Counted from the first letter of the stretch, positions 8,108 through 16,628 are shown. The stretch is DNA of 27,424 nucleotides from CAVVEQ01 sp963806635 (GCA_963806635.1 CAWDZA010000006.1:1-27424), one strand, 5' to 3'. The notes: generated from the sequence alone by a model not told the origin. A program made the numbers and translations.

Positions 8108-9424
8108 ATGAGTCCATTTTTCTCAAAAAAAGACGATGAAAGCACTCAGGATATCGAACTGCTTGAGTGCATGCGAAAGATTGGGAAGGCTCTTCTTGCC
8201 ACTGGAAGCCCGGTGGGGGTGGTTGAGAACACGCTCATCGAGATCGCTGAAGCATACCAGCGAAGCTGTGAGATCGTAGCATTGCCCAACACGCTTATGA
8301 TCAAACTGGGGAGCACTTACACAGGGGGCATCAGCGATTTCAGCGTCCAAAAGCAGGAAGCCATATATCTGAACCGGGTTTCAGCCATCAGCGTGCTCAT
8401 CGACGATGTGAAAGCGAAACGAATTCCTCCCCGGGAGGCTTCGCAGGAGATAGACCGCATACTTTCAATGTCCCCGCGCTTTTCTGCCTGGATAAGAACC
8501 GTGGGTTATGTTATTGCCACCGTGGGATTAACCCTTCGGTTTCGACCGGATCCCCTCGTGTTGTTGATTGTCGCAGGTCTGGGGCTGTTAGTCGCGCTTA
8601 TGGTTGAGTATTTCAACAAACGTCCCCGCTACAACCTGCTTCTCCCTGTCACCGCGGCAATTCTGGTCTCAGCGATCATATTCAACCTGACCGGGAGAGG
8701 TGTGATCTATGGAACGACAAATCTGATCATTCCGCCGCTGGTGATCTTTCTGCCCGGGGTGATCCTTACTACCGGGATGATCGATCTCGGCTCGATGAAC
8801 CTGATCTCGGGGTCCTCGCGGGTGATCTATGGGGTGGCTAACCTTTTCCTATTGTTCGTTGGAATATCCATCGGTTTCAGTATTTCTCACCTCCCCACAG
8901 CCCAGGTTTATGCGTACGAAGCGCCTGTGTTTAGCATTTTCATGCCGCTTATCGGGACCCTGTTATTCGGGATCGGATCCTTTTTGCGGTTGAGCGGATC
9001 CAACCGGGATCTGATGTGGATGCTGCTGGTATTGTATGCCGCCATGTTCGGCCAAATGCTGGGGGAAAGGATCTTCAACCCCTATGCCGGCGCATTCATT
9101 GGAGCAGCCGCCATGGCATTCAGCTCTGAATACATCGGCCGTTCGCCTCACCGGACGCCGGCGATGGTGAGCCAGGTGATGGCCTTCTGGTTCCTTGTCC
9201 CTGGCGCGATCGGGTTGCAGAGTATGACCAGCCTGCTTACCCAGGATTATCGCAGCGCATTCGTGGGTCTTTGGGAAATGGTGGTGCTGATAACATCGAT
9301 CGCGCTCGGCGTTTTTCTCGGAACGCTGGTAATATCTCCCAATAAATTCATCCTCGCCAAGGGGTACATTGAAGAATCCGAACCCCAAAAATCACCCAGG
9401 TTCAAATTCTTTCGAAGAAAATAA
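8108..9424 (+). CDS. Threonine/serine exporter family (ThrE-like) membrane protein
   Basis: 438 residues in a single polypeptide. The N-terminal cytosolic domain (about 10-125) has the family signature LLATGSPVGVVENTLIEIAEAY and LIDDVKAKRIPPREASQEID, followed by about ten membrane helices: a first group 130-265 and a second 280-430 containing FIGAAAMAFSSEYIGR and FLVPGAIGLQS. The layout matches fused ThrE (both Pfam halves, ThrE and ThrE_2), which exports threonine and serine in Corynebacterium. The amino-acid substrate here is assumed. The 162 bases before it hold no gene and no convincing promoter or terminator. The stop codon abuts the stop of the converging Nudix gene (TAATTA) with no terminator between them. 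Confidence 0.88.
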   Translation: MSPFFSKKDDESTQDIELLECMRKIGKALLATGSPVGVVENTLIEIAEAYQRSCEIVALPNTLMIKLGSTYTGGISDFSVQKQEAIYLNRVSAISVLIDDVKAKRIPPREASQEIDRILSMSPRFSAWIRTVGYVIATVGLTLRFRPDPLVLLIVAGLGLLVALMVEYFNKRPRYNLLLPVTAAILVSAIIFNLTGRGVIYGTTNLIIPPLVIFLPGVILTTGMIDLGSMNLISGSSRVIYGVANLFLLFVGISIGFSISHLPTAQVYAYEAPVFSIFMPLIGTLLFGIGSFLRLSGSNRDLMWMLLVLYAAMFGQMLGERIFNPYAGAFIGAAAMAFSSEYIGRSPHRTPAMVSQVMAFWFLVPGAIGLQSMTSLLTQDYRSAFVGLWEMVVLITSIALGVFLGTLVISPNKFILAKGYIEESEPQKSPRFKFFRRK

Positions 9425-9877
9425 TTATCTGAAATAGTCCTTTGTGTTTTCGTGCACGGCTGGATCTGCCAGAAGGTCTGCAACCTTCCACCAGCGCAAC
9501 TCGGCATGCTGCTCGTCCCCTTTAATCCGTGTGTCTGCCGGTAAGGAAAACTCATGCGCCAGGACGATGTAATGGGTGCTGATCCCTTCCGCGCCGGCAA
9601 AATTATCCCGGTAGAGATGTTCATATACTCCCTTGAAATTTGCCAGGGCGGGATCCAGTTCCAGGCCAAGCTCGGCCTGTGAGATCCGCCGGAAGGCCTG
9701 GTGGATGAGCTCATCCTTCAGGATTTTGCCGCCGGGGACGAACCAGCTATCCCGGGCGGGGCGGTTCTTCCGGTAACCCAGGAGCACCTCATCCTTATCA
9801 TTAAATACGATCAGGTCGATGGAGACCAGCGGGGTGAGCTCCACGATCTTGAGAAATGTGGCGGAATCCAGTTTCAT
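9425..9877 (-). CDS. Nudix hydrolase, GDP-mannose mannosyl hydrolase type
   Basis: 150 residues. FLKIVELTPLVSIDLIVFND, VLLGYRKNRPARDSWFVPGG and FKGVYEHLYRDNFAG closely follow Gmm/NudD, which hydrolyses GDP-mannose or GDP-glucose to GDP and sugar. The Nudix box GGKILKDELIHQAFRRISQAELG keeps the first Gly and Glu and the final ELG but lacks the REUxEE glutamates in the middle, as in GDPMH enzymes, which attack at carbon rather than phosphorus. The start is fixed by the ATGA overlap with the stop of the propeller gene, so the two are translationally coupled. GDP-sugar turnover linked to cell-envelope glycan supply is plausible. Confidence 0.85.
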   Translation of the reverse strand: MKLDSATFLKIVELTPLVSIDLIVFNDKDEVLLGYRKNRPARDSWFVPGGKILKDELIHQAFRRISQAELGLELDPALANFKGVYEHLYRDNFAGAEGISTHYIVLAHEFSLPADTRIKGDEQHAELRWWKVADLLADPAVHENTKDYFR

Positions 9878-11800
9878 TGCGCGGCGATTGCTTTGAGGGT
9901 GAAATTATAGAAGACAGTTCCAGGTCCACCCGGAGCGATCAGATCAGCGTTGCTGCCGATAAAGCCCAGGTGCACTCCGTCGGCGGATTGGAGCAGGTAC
10001 TGGTTGGAATTGACCCAATCGGGTGAAAATGCGGGATCGAATCGCAGCGGGCTGCTGGTGAGCGGTGTGGAACCCGCCTGACCCAGCTCGCCCACCCAGA
10101 TGGCGTTATCTGTTCCCTTTCTAAAGGTGTACCCGCGCGAGTTGATCATCCAACCCACCAATACGAGCGGCATCACCTTGCTGCAGAATCGTATCCCCGC
10201 TGCCGTCGATCTGGGCGGCATGCAGCTCGCCCGCGCCGGTTTCAGCCAGGATATTTAATTGGTAGAGAATACGTGACTGATCGGGGGAAATTACCAGCGG
10301 CCCGCCATTGGTGTTTACCTCGGTCATCTTCTGTGGCGGGGTTCCATTAATGGGGATCCGCCACACTGCGGTTGCCGCAGCGGTATCGTTGGCGGCATCA
10401 CGTGGAGGCAGCACAAGAAGCACAGCGGTGGAATCTGGCGTCCAGACCAGGGGGGGATAAAAGGGAGAGGCGTCGGGGGTCAGAATGGGCTCGAAGGCAA
10501 AGATCTCGCGCAGGTTCTCGCCGCTTGCATCCACTACCGAGATCGATCCGGGACGCGCAAGCGCGATCGAGCGGCCATCCGGCGCGGGGAAGAAATCCCC
10601 ACCCTGCCCATCTTCCAGGAGGCGGGTGACTTTTCCAGACACAATATCCACGGCATTCAAATCGTCTGCGGGTCGCCTGGTGTTGCTATCCACGTAAAAG
10701 AAGGCAGTGTTAAATAAAAGCGTCCGGGTCTGAGGCAGCCAGCCAAGTTTATAGGGAATCCTCGGGCCACCCTCTTCCACGGATTGCAGGGCGTTGACTG
10801 CATCCACGTTCAGCAGTTGGGTCTCCTTCTTATCCTCAACACCGATCGACCAGAGGTCTCCCACACGGGTGAAGATCACCAGATCCCCGCCCGGTGAAAT
10901 CAGAATGGGCAGGTTGGCGCCACCTGCCAACGGCGCGGAGGCTCCCGCACGCCACAGGTTAAGGTCATTGATCTGCAGCAGGGCGATGCGCAGGCTGCCC
11001 GTGTTTGGGACGGGGGTGAGGGAAGGGCGGGGGGTGAGGGAGGGCAGCGGGGTCCAGGTATCCTGGGGTGTTTTTGTTGGCAGCATCTCCACGGTGAGGG
11101 TAGGCTGCAGGGTGGGGGTGGGGGTAATGCTGGACTGCATGAACTTCACCCCGCCGAAGATGGCTGCGCCAAACCCGGCAAGGATGAGCAGGGTGAGGAG
11201 GACCCGAGCGAAGGGCTTTTTATACCAGCGCGGTGGGGGAGGAGGCGTTTCATCCCGGTAGGAGCCGGGCGGGATGGGGGGAGGCGCGGATGGCTTAGGG
11301 GGAGCGCCGCGATCAATTTTATCCAGCAGGCTGCCTTGTGAAGGCTCAGCTTGTTTTGGCTTAGCAGGCGGCGCGTGGATCTCGCGCAGGTAAGCCGGCA
11401 CCGATTCCCGGCCAAGCGCGCGCGCTTCGGTGCCGGCGGTGAGGTAATCCTCCACCGATCGTTTATCCGGCGGGGGCGACCTTCCGGCGACGGGTTCGGA
11501 GGGCTTTGGGTTGGGCGTGGAAGCCGGGGGTTCGGCTGCTTCCGGCGGGGATGTTGGCTGGATCAGCAGGGATGGGGCTGGCGGCTGGAGGAATTGGAGT
11601 GCTTCGGAATTCTGCGGGTCGATCTTGAGCACCTGGCGGTAGCAATCTGCCTTTCGCGCTGGGTCTTCGATCACCTGGGCCATGAGCAGCCAGGCAAGGA
11701 TATCTCCAGGGTCTGTGCTCAGCACACGCGCCAGTTGGCGCATGGCTTCATCCCTGTTGCCGGCGGCAATCAAAGCCCGAATGGATTCCAAATCTGCCAT
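9874..11800 (-). CDS. TPR-membrane anchor-beta-propeller protein, one frameshift
   Basis: About 640 residues once a single frame change near 10,150-10,190 is repaired. Residues 1-70 form a TPR-like helical repeat (ALIAAGNRDEAMRQLARVL, AWLLMAQV, CYRQVLKIDPQNSEAL). Residues 72-190 are Pro-rich. One membrane helix follows (about 195-220, ARVLLTLLILAGFGAAIFGG), then a Thr/Pro-rich linker and PD40/TolB-like propeller blades (ILISPGGDLVIF, FFPAPDGRSIAL, PPLVWTPDSTAVLLV, PLVISPDQSRILYQL, AFSPDWVNSNQYLL). The TPR end is cytosolic and the propeller external. No enzyme motif is seen; a scaffold or sensor role is inference. GAGGGA lies 7 bases before the ATG. The repaired frame ends in an ATGA overlap with the Nudix gene, which supports the repair. 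A small inverted repeat (cattg/caatg, 11832-11846) lies just upstream. Confidence 0.75.
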
Positions 11801-11866
11801 TTGCGATCCCTCTTGTGTGAGTATTTTACCTCATTGAAAAACAATGCCCAGGATCTAACCACAGCC

Positions 11867-11894
11867 TTGAAAACTTACCAATAAGGTCTATAAT
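11867..11894 (+). promoter_or_regulatory. Sigma70-type promoter of the DUF2231 gene
   Basis: TTGAAA (11867-11872), 16-base spacer, TATAAT (11889-11894). The start would lie about 30-35 bases before the ATG at 11933, with AGAAAGGA in between as a ribosome-binding site. Confidence 0.6.
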
Positions 11895-11932
11895 GTATTT
11901 ATAGTTATTTGAAAGAGAAAGGATAATCTCAA

Positions 11933-12388
11933 ATGATTCAACAAATTTCAGAAATGCTTGCAACTGCAACAAACCTGCTGCACCCGATGATGACTCATTT
12001 TCCGCTGGCGTTATTATCCGCAAGTTACTTGTTGGATATCCTGGCTCACTGGTGGCCGAAGCTGCGCACCAGCGGCTGGGTGTTACTGATCCTGGGCACC
12101 CTCGGCGCCATCTTTGCCGTGATCACCGGCAACGCCGTCGGGGAATTATTTGAAGACACCAAATTCGGAGCTGTGGTGGAAACCCACCAGGCTTTGGCGA
12201 TCGCTACCACGCTGATCTTTTCGGCGCTGCTGGTCTGGCGATTTTTCGCCCGGCGCAAAGGGAATGACCCGGCCGAGAAATGGTATTACTTCATTCCGGC
12301 CACCATCGGGATCGGGCTGCTGCTGCTTACCGGGCTTTATGGCGGACACATGGTTTACGCCTTCGGCCTGGGGGTGATGGGACCGTAA
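11933..12388 (+). CDS. DUF2231-type small membrane protein
   Basis: 151 residues with four hydrophobic helices. The first helix begins LLHPMMTHFPLALLSASYLL, the second is GWVLLILGTLGAIFAVITG, a helix follows ETHQALAIATTLIFSALLVW, and the last ends LTGLYGGHMVYAFGLGV. The HP..HFP motif, the ETHQ motif and the final GGHMVY motif are those of DUF2231 (possible heme or metal ligands through the His residues, by inference). Function in the family is not established. It stands alone with its own promoter and a bidirectional-looking terminator after it. Confidence 0.78.
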   Translation: MIQQISEMLATATNLLHPMMTHFPLALLSASYLLDILAHWWPKLRTSGWVLLILGTLGAIFAVITGNAVGELFEDTKFGAVVETHQALAIATTLIFSALLVWRFFARRKGNDPAEKWYYFIPATIGIGLLLLTGLYGGHMVYAFGLGVMGP

Positions 12389-12418
12389 AGAACGATGTGC
12401 CGGTTGCTGGAAAAGATA

Positions 12419-12443
12419 AGCGCCCGGGATATTCCCGGGCGCT
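12419..12443. terminator. Strong hairpin between converging genes
   Basis: Ten-base perfect stem (agcgcccggg at 12419-12428, cccgggcgct at 12434-12443) with a 5-base loop, placed between the DUF2231 stop (12388) and the end of the minus-strand secreted-protein gene (12465). The flanks are only mildly U-rich on either strand (TATTT on plus, TATCTTTT on minus). It probably serves both genes. Confidence 0.68.
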
Positions 12444-12464
12444 GATATTTAACCATCAATAATC

Positions 12465-13187
12465 TTACTTTCCGCCTTTGCCATTACCGTTTCCGTGTTC
12501 GTTCTGGTTTTGTTTGCCGTTCTCTTTTTCCACCCTGCCGGACATGACCGCACCGAGGTTTTTGAGATTCTTCTCATTAGAAAATACCGCTTTTCGAAGC
12601 TGTCCCCAGTTGGATGGGGTTGAGCCATCCGGAAGGACAATCGCGGAGTAATCGCCACTCTTCTTTGCCGCCAAAATGGTGGAAAATGTAGTGGAATCTC
12701 CATTAAGTGCCAGTGCCATGAAACCCGCCTGGGCGATCTCGCCGAAGCCCATACCCTGTTCGTGGTAAGCCATGAGTGCAGCTCCATCCACGCCCAACAA
12801 ACCGCTTAGAAAATCACCCAGGGTGACCGCGACCGGCTGAGTGACCAATTCGCCTGTCTCCAAAACCAGGGAAGGATCAACTGTCAGGGTTTGCCCGAGC
12901 ATGGCCTCCACAACTGTGACAACCGGGGGAATATCCGCCGTGGTGGTCACCAATCCGAGCGACACCGCGTTTTCAAGGCTAAAGGTGATGGGAAGGACCC
13001 CATCAGCGGTACGCAGGCCAACGCGCACGGTTACGACGTTCGTTATCGGATCGGAAATGGTAGTGATTGATTGAATAGTACCAGTGGATGGTTCTACGAC
13101 CGGTGTCTCCGCAAATACCTGCATCGAAGGGACGGCAAGGAATATCAAAGCTGTTAGAACGGTCAGGATCAAATATTTTCGAATCAT
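12465..13187 (-). CDS. Secreted protein of unknown function
   Basis: 240 residues starting MIRKYLILTVLTALIFL, with a clear signal peptide ending near MQVFAET. The start is set by AGGAGG 9 bases upstream; an in-frame extension to 13250 lacks a ribosome-binding site. The mature part begins with a strand-rich segment (TGTIQSITTISDPITNVVTV and VRVGLRTADGVLPITFSLE) and continues with a helical segment containing DFLSGLLGVDGAALMAYHEQ and MGFGEIAQAGFMALAL. The last 20 residues are low complexity, rich in Asn, Gly, Lys and His. I do not recognise a named domain. It lies 123 bases after a DUF5667-like gene and an ECF sigma factor on the same strand and may belong to their regulon. A 6-bp hairpin in the gap leaves open whether it is cotranscribed. 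Confidence 0.75.
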   Translation of the reverse strand: MIRKYLILTVLTALIFLAVPSMQVFAETPVVEPSTGTIQSITTISDPITNVVTVRVGLRTADGVLPITFSLENAVSLGLVTTTADIPPVVTVVEAMLGQTLTVDPSLVLETGELVTQPVAVTLGDFLSGLLGVDGAALMAYHEQGMGFGEIAQAGFMALALNGDSTTFSTILAAKKSGDYSAIVLPDGSTPSNWGQLRKAVFSNEKNLKNLGAVMSGRVEKENGKQNQNEHGNGNGKGGK

Positions 13188-13229
13188 GGTTTCAAGCCTC
13201 CTGTTATTAATCGGACTGCAATCAATTGG

Positions 13230-13248
13230 GTGCCAAATTCCCTGGCAC
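13230..13248. repeat. Short inverted repeat in the gap before the secreted-protein gene
   Basis: gtgcca (13230-13235) and tggcac (13243-13248) flank a 7-base spacer. The position, about 45 bases upstream of the start codon, would suit an operator or a weak intercistronic hairpin. Six-base arms alone are weak evidence. Confidence 0.3.
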
Positions 13249-13309
13249 ACATCCTAATTAGATTTGAAAAGCTACTAAAACTGGCAGAAATTAATTTCTC
13301 CTTCATTCC

Positions 13310-14467
13310 TCAAGGTTTTGGTGTTTTTGTTGGTTCGGTTTTTCCGGAATTTCCGGAATTCGACCCACCTCCCTTCTGATTATCATTGTTTTGTGTGTTA
13401 TCGATATCGATTCGAGTTGCCACCCAGTTTCCGGCTGTATCGATAAAACCCCGCACCCGTGCTGTGGCTCCCAGAGCGAGCTGGCCGCGTATTTCGGCTG
13501 CTCGGTCCAAGACCAGGAACCTGCCATCCAGTTGTATGGATCCAGCAGTCAAGGCGGTGATCACGCCCTGGATGTTGAAGGATTGCTTATCCATTTGCGT
13601 GGAAGTGGTATTCGGTTTCCCTGCGCCAGAAGGGGTGTTTGATACGCTGGAACCGGAATTTACGGATTCGTTCCATGGCTCGCCGTTACCGCCATTCCCC
13701 GATTCCCCTTTTCTGGAAGTTCCTATCTGGTTACCGTTTGAACCCCCACTTTCTTTGGTCTCTGAAGATACCACTCGGATTCTTGAGGCATCAACCACCC
13801 CGCCGGGAACAGTCCTACCCTCAACCTCCACCCACACGCCGGGGGGGATTTGCCCCTCGACCAGGGTTGCAGAGGCGATCATAACTGGAACACCCGAAAC
13901 AAGAACACCCCCCTCCAGCATGATATTTACCCTCCCGGAAAACTTCACCTTCTCCTGTCGTTCCCGGGAGAACAATCCTCCCACCTCAGTTAATCTCTCT
14001 TGCTTAAATTCATCCTCGAGTTTGACGCGCTCCTGCTCCGAATTGGTTAGCTTGAGGCGGATATTCTCCCACGTGAGTTTCACTTCGTATAAACTATCAC
14101 CCGGCAGCGAGGCGCTGGAGGCACTAACCAACCCGGTACTGCCAACCCCTACCAGTATGACAATGGCAAGCAATAGAGCGAAACTGAATCGGAGCACCCG
14201 CTGGAAGGAAAAGGAATTCCGTCGGTTGGGGGAACGTCGTTCTTCCCGGATTTCCGCGGCCTGGTTGAGGAATTTAACCCGGTTGCGGTGCATGACTTCC
14301 TGCGAAACCCGGTCATCGGCTAGTGCCCGTGTCTGGATGGCTGCGGCGAGCAACAGCCGGAGACGATCAGCATCTGCCGGATGCTTCCGCAAGCAGGTTT
14401 CCAGGTCTTCGCCTTGTTCCAGCAGCGTAAGGCAATCTTCCAGGACCAGGTAGAGGTCGTTGCTCAT
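13310..14467 (-). CDS. DUF5667/DUF5666-like membrane protein, probable anti-sigma partner
   Basis: 385 residues. Residues 1-65 are a helical cytosolic part (LVLEDCLTLLEQGEDLETCL, HPADADRLRLLL), followed by a basic stretch and one membrane helix (about 93-116, LRFSFALLLAIVILVGVGSTG). The external part begins SASLPGDSLYEVKLTWENIR, the typical DUF5667 block, with a coiled stretch ending QERQEKVKFSGRV. Two small beta modules follow (VEGQIPPGVWVEVEGRTVPGG and LALGATARVRGFIDTAGNW), resembling DUF5666, separated by a Ser/Gly/Asn linker; the tail is Gly/Ser/Thr/Pro rich. Its start overlaps the sigma-factor stop by four bases (ATGA), the usual arrangement for a membrane anti-sigma factor, but I see no ZAS zinc motif, so that role is inference. 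Confidence 0.78.
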   Translation of the reverse strand: MSNDLYLVLEDCLTLLEQGEDLETCLRKHPADADRLRLLLAAAIQTRALADDRVSQEVMHRNRVKFLNQAAEIREERRSPNRRNSFSFQRVLRFSFALLLAIVILVGVGSTGLVSASSASLPGDSLYEVKLTWENIRLKLTNSEQERVKLEDEFKQERLTEVGGLFSRERQEKVKFSGRVNIMLEGGVLVSGVPVMIASATLVEGQIPPGVWVEVEGRTVPGGVVDASRIRVVSSETKESGGSNGNQIGTSRKGESGNGGNGEPWNESVNSGSSVSNTPSGAGKPNTTSTQMDKQSFNIQGVITALTAGSIQLDGRFLVLDRAAEIRGQLALGATARVRGFIDTAGNWVATRIDIDNTQNNDNQKGGGSNSGNSGKTEPTKTPKP

Positions 14468-15006
14468 CCCGGATCTTCGATCTTGCGCCCAAGAGAGGCA
14501 AGGGCGCGATATTGAAGTTGTTTCACAGTGTTGACATTCTTTTTCATCACCACAGCTGCTTCCTCCAGTGATAAACCCTCTCCGAAGCGCAGCGCAATCA
14601 CCTGCTGCTGCTCAGGGGTCAATCGTATTAGCGCCTGGCGAATATTTTGCCGGGACTCCAGGTTTTCAGAGGTTTCGGGAGGCGTTGACTTTCTATCGGG
14701 CATTTGCTCGCTCAGCTTTTCAACCGGGTGCCGGTAAGATTTGCGATGATGATCATTGACCGCATTGGAGGCTGTAGCCAGAAGCCAGCCTTTGAGATTG
14801 GAGTCAGGACCCTTGCCATTTTTGACTGCAATAAGTAGTCTGATGAAAACATCACTACTGATATCCTCGGCTTGGATTTCATCACCCACGCGGAATCGGA
14901 CATAACGGAACACAATGGGAAAGAATTGATCATAGATAGAACTGATCACCAACGGATCCAACCGCTTTAAACCATCGTAATCTTGCGTATTTTCTAGAGA
15001 ATGCAT
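14464..15006 (-). CDS. ECF-type RNA polymerase sigma factor
   Basis: About 180 residues from the ATG at 15006 (a TTG at 15036 would add ten). Region 2 reads ISSIYDQFFPIVFRYVRFRV and AEDISSDVFIRLLIAV, with LKGWLLATASNAVNDHHRKS for the -10 reading part; region 4 reads LTPEQQQVIALRFGEGLSLEEAA with the recognition helix VNTVKQLQYRALASLGRKI. This is a standard sigma-70 region 2/4 protein without extra domains. No clear Shine-Dalgarno precedes either start; a TATACT lies upstream at 15057-15052 on the minus strand but lacks a convincing -35. It is followed with an ATGA overlap by the membrane DUF5667-like protein, which probably controls it. Confidence 0.88.
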   Translation of the reverse strand: MHSLENTQDYDGLKRLDPLVISSIYDQFFPIVFRYVRFRVGDEIQAEDISSDVFIRLLIAVKNGKGPDSNLKGWLLATASNAVNDHHRKSYRHPVEKLSEQMPDRKSTPPETSENLESRQNIRQALIRLTPEQQQVIALRFGEGLSLEEAAVVMKKNVNTVKQLQYRALASLGRKIEDPG

Positions 15007-15036
15007 GGTGGCGATAATTATGGAAGGGTTGCTCAA

Positions 15037-15386
15037 GAAACCAATTTTTGAAGTATAGCATTGTCACCAAACCCAGCCCCCTATACCGATTGGATAAACC
15101 ACATTTTATTAGTCGAATTTAATCGGAATTAGTTACGGGTAAGTACGATGATTTTGAAGAAATCCCAGATCGGAAAAGAGTAAAAAATGTTCTCCAGCTG
15201 CGAAATTCGAGCCTTCGAGAAGACCGGATCGCGATTGTCTCGAATGATATATATCGACATGTTCCCAGCTTTGTTGACTATTCTCAAATGGCATATCTTA
15301 CGGTAATGCGGTGAATTGCAAGCGACGGAAGGTGACGTGATTATTATTAAGCATACCTTTGTAAAAATAAAAGGGCAATTCCCCTG
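15037..15386. other. Intergenic stretch without a gene
   Basis: About 350 bases between the divergent sigma-factor and LacI genes. It is AT-richer than its surroundings and contains no open frame with coding character and no tRNA-like fold that I can see. It carries a weak TATACT for the sigma-factor gene (15052-15057) and an AT-rich palindrome-like tract (tgatatatatcga near 15247-15259). No strong hairpin is visible. Confidence 0.5.
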
Positions 15387-15415
15387 TTGACTTTCTGTTA
15401 TAAAAGCTGTATCAT
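15387..15415 (+). promoter_or_regulatory. Sigma70 promoter of the cellobiose-utilisation operon
   Basis: TTGACT (15387-15392), a 17-base spacer and TATCAT (15410-15415). Transcription should begin near 15422, right at the edge of the first LacI-type operator, leaving a leader of about 117 bases before the lacI-type ATG. Confidence 0.75.
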
Positions 15416-15424
15416 GCTAATGCA

Positions 15425-15440
15425 TTGAGAGCGCTCCCAA
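15425..15440. promoter_or_regulatory. LacI-type operator O1
   Basis: ttgagagcgctcccaa: the half-sites match at 7 of 8 positions around the central AGCGCT, the classic even-spaced CG-centred palindrome of LacI/GalR proteins. It covers about +3 to +18 of the predicted transcript, where a bound repressor would block initiation. Confidence 0.78.
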
Positions 15441-15506
15441 AACTGCACAATATAGAGTAAGGCAAGCGTAGAACAAAGGTTAAGGACGATATCTGGTTGA
15501 AGAATG

Positions 15507-15522
15507 CTGGGAGCGCTTCCAA
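15507..15522. promoter_or_regulatory. LacI-type operator O2
   Basis: ctgggagcgcttccaa, 6 of 8 half-site matches, same core as O1. Centre-to-centre distance to O1 is 82 bases, close to eight helical turns, so looping is possible. It lies 17 bases before the regulator's start codon and could also act as a roadblock. Confidence 0.72.
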
Positions 15523-15538
15523 ACCAGGATTCGCTTAA

Positions 15539-16627
15539 ATGCCATCGCTTACCCTAGAAGACATTGCCAGAGAGACCGGAGTTTCCCGGTCGACTGTATC
15601 TAGAGTTATTAACAACTCCCCCAATGTGAGAGAAGATGTTCGCAGGAAGGTGCAGGAAGCCATCCAGCGCAATGAGTACCACCCGCATGCTGCCGCGCGG
15701 GCTCTGGCTTCCCAGCACACTTCGACCATCGGCCTGATCCTTCCTCAAACGGTCAGCTTCTTTTTCACCGACCCTTTTTATCCCCACCTCACCAAAGGAA
15801 TTGCGCAAGCCTGCAATCAACACGATTACACGCTTGCGTTTTTTCTTGTTGAATCAAAGGAAGATGAGGAAAGCATATTTCCGCGGGTATGTCATCAGGG
15901 GATGCTGGATGGTGTCTTGGTGCAATCCGGGCAGCATGGAGACCAGGAAATCATCGGTCGTTTGATAGATGCCGGTATGCCATTTGTTGTCATCGGAAGG
16001 CCATTCCGATATGACAATGTCACATATATTGATATCGACAATGTAAATGCCAGCTACCATGCCACCAGCCACCTGGTACGTCAGGGAAGAACCCGGATCG
16101 GAACGATCAGCGGTCCCCTTCAAAGTACGGTCGGCATTGATCGCCTTGAGGGATTCCGAAAAGCTTTTAAAGAACGAGGAATGGCGATCGATGAAAAATT
16201 GATCGTAGAAGGCGACTTCACCGAGGAGGGCGGCTACTATGCAATGAAAACCCTGCTAGCTGCAAAACCGGACGCGGTCTTCGCTGCCTCGGATGTGATG
16301 GCTTTCGGTGGAATCCGGGCTTCCCGGGAGGCTGGGTTCAAAGTTCCGGAAGATATCGCTTTTGTTGGGTTTGATGATCTCCCCATGGCATCTCTCTCTA
16401 ATGTTCAATTGACCACCATGCGTCAGCCGGTCGTTCAGTTCGGAGCGCAAGCGGTTGAAACCCTGATCGACCAGATCGAGAACGGAAATACATCTCCGCA
16501 CCGGATCATCATGGATACAGAATTGATTATTCGAGAATCCTGCGGAGCCAATTATTCAGGGCGTGTTCAAAAAAGTCAGCCGACAAAGAATTTGGTACCC
16601 AACGCCCCATCAATATCCCATGGTTAA
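15539..16627 (+). CDS. LacI-family transcriptional repressor of the sugar locus
   Basis: 362 residues. The N-terminal helix-turn-helix LEDIARETGVSRSTVSRVIN with the hinge helix near AAARALASQHTSTIG is typical LacI. The periplasmic-binding-protein-like core follows (GLILPQTVSFFFTDPFYPHL, GVLVQSGQ, VIGRPF, YIDIDNVNASYHATSHLV, RIGTISGP, DRLEGFRKAF, AVFAASDVMAFGGIRAS, VPEDIAFVGFDDLPMASL, TTMRQPVVQFGAQAVETLI). The effector is probably a beta-gluco-oligosaccharide, judged from the genes it precedes. It is the first gene of the operon and has O1 and O2 in its own leader, so it is very likely autoregulated. The ribosome-binding site is weak (AGGA, about 11 bases off), which would keep repressor levels low. 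Confidence 0.9.
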   Translation: MPSLTLEDIARETGVSRSTVSRVINNSPNVREDVRRKVQEAIQRNEYHPHAAARALASQHTSTIGLILPQTVSFFFTDPFYPHLTKGIAQACNQHDYTLAFFLVESKEDEESIFPRVCHQGMLDGVLVQSGQHGDQEIIGRLIDAGMPFVVIGRPFRYDNVTYIDIDNVNASYHATSHLVRQGRTRIGTISGPLQSTVGIDRLEGFRKAFKERGMAIDEKLIVEGDFTEEGGYYAMKTLLAAKPDAVFAASDVMAFGGIRASREAGFKVPEDIAFVGFDDLPMASLSNVQLTTMRQPVVQFGAQAVETLIDQIENGNTSPHRIIMDTELIIRESCGANYSGRVQKSQPTKNLVPNAPSISHG

Positions 16628-16628
16628 T

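Noticed and set aside
10485..11261. Plus-strand open frames and repeated gggtgaggg-type tracts
   Set aside because: They are the complement of the Thr/Pro-rich linker of the propeller protein, not an independent repeat or gene.
13386..14453. 355-residue plus-strand open frame
   Set aside because: It is antisense to the DUF5667-like gene; Ser/Thr/Arg-rich composition without a domain, no ribosome-binding site.
15270..15300. TTGACT near 15,273 as a second promoter of the LacI operon
   Set aside because: The nearest -10-like hexamer is only about 14 bases away, and the downstream TTGACT-17-TATCAT is far better placed relative to O1.
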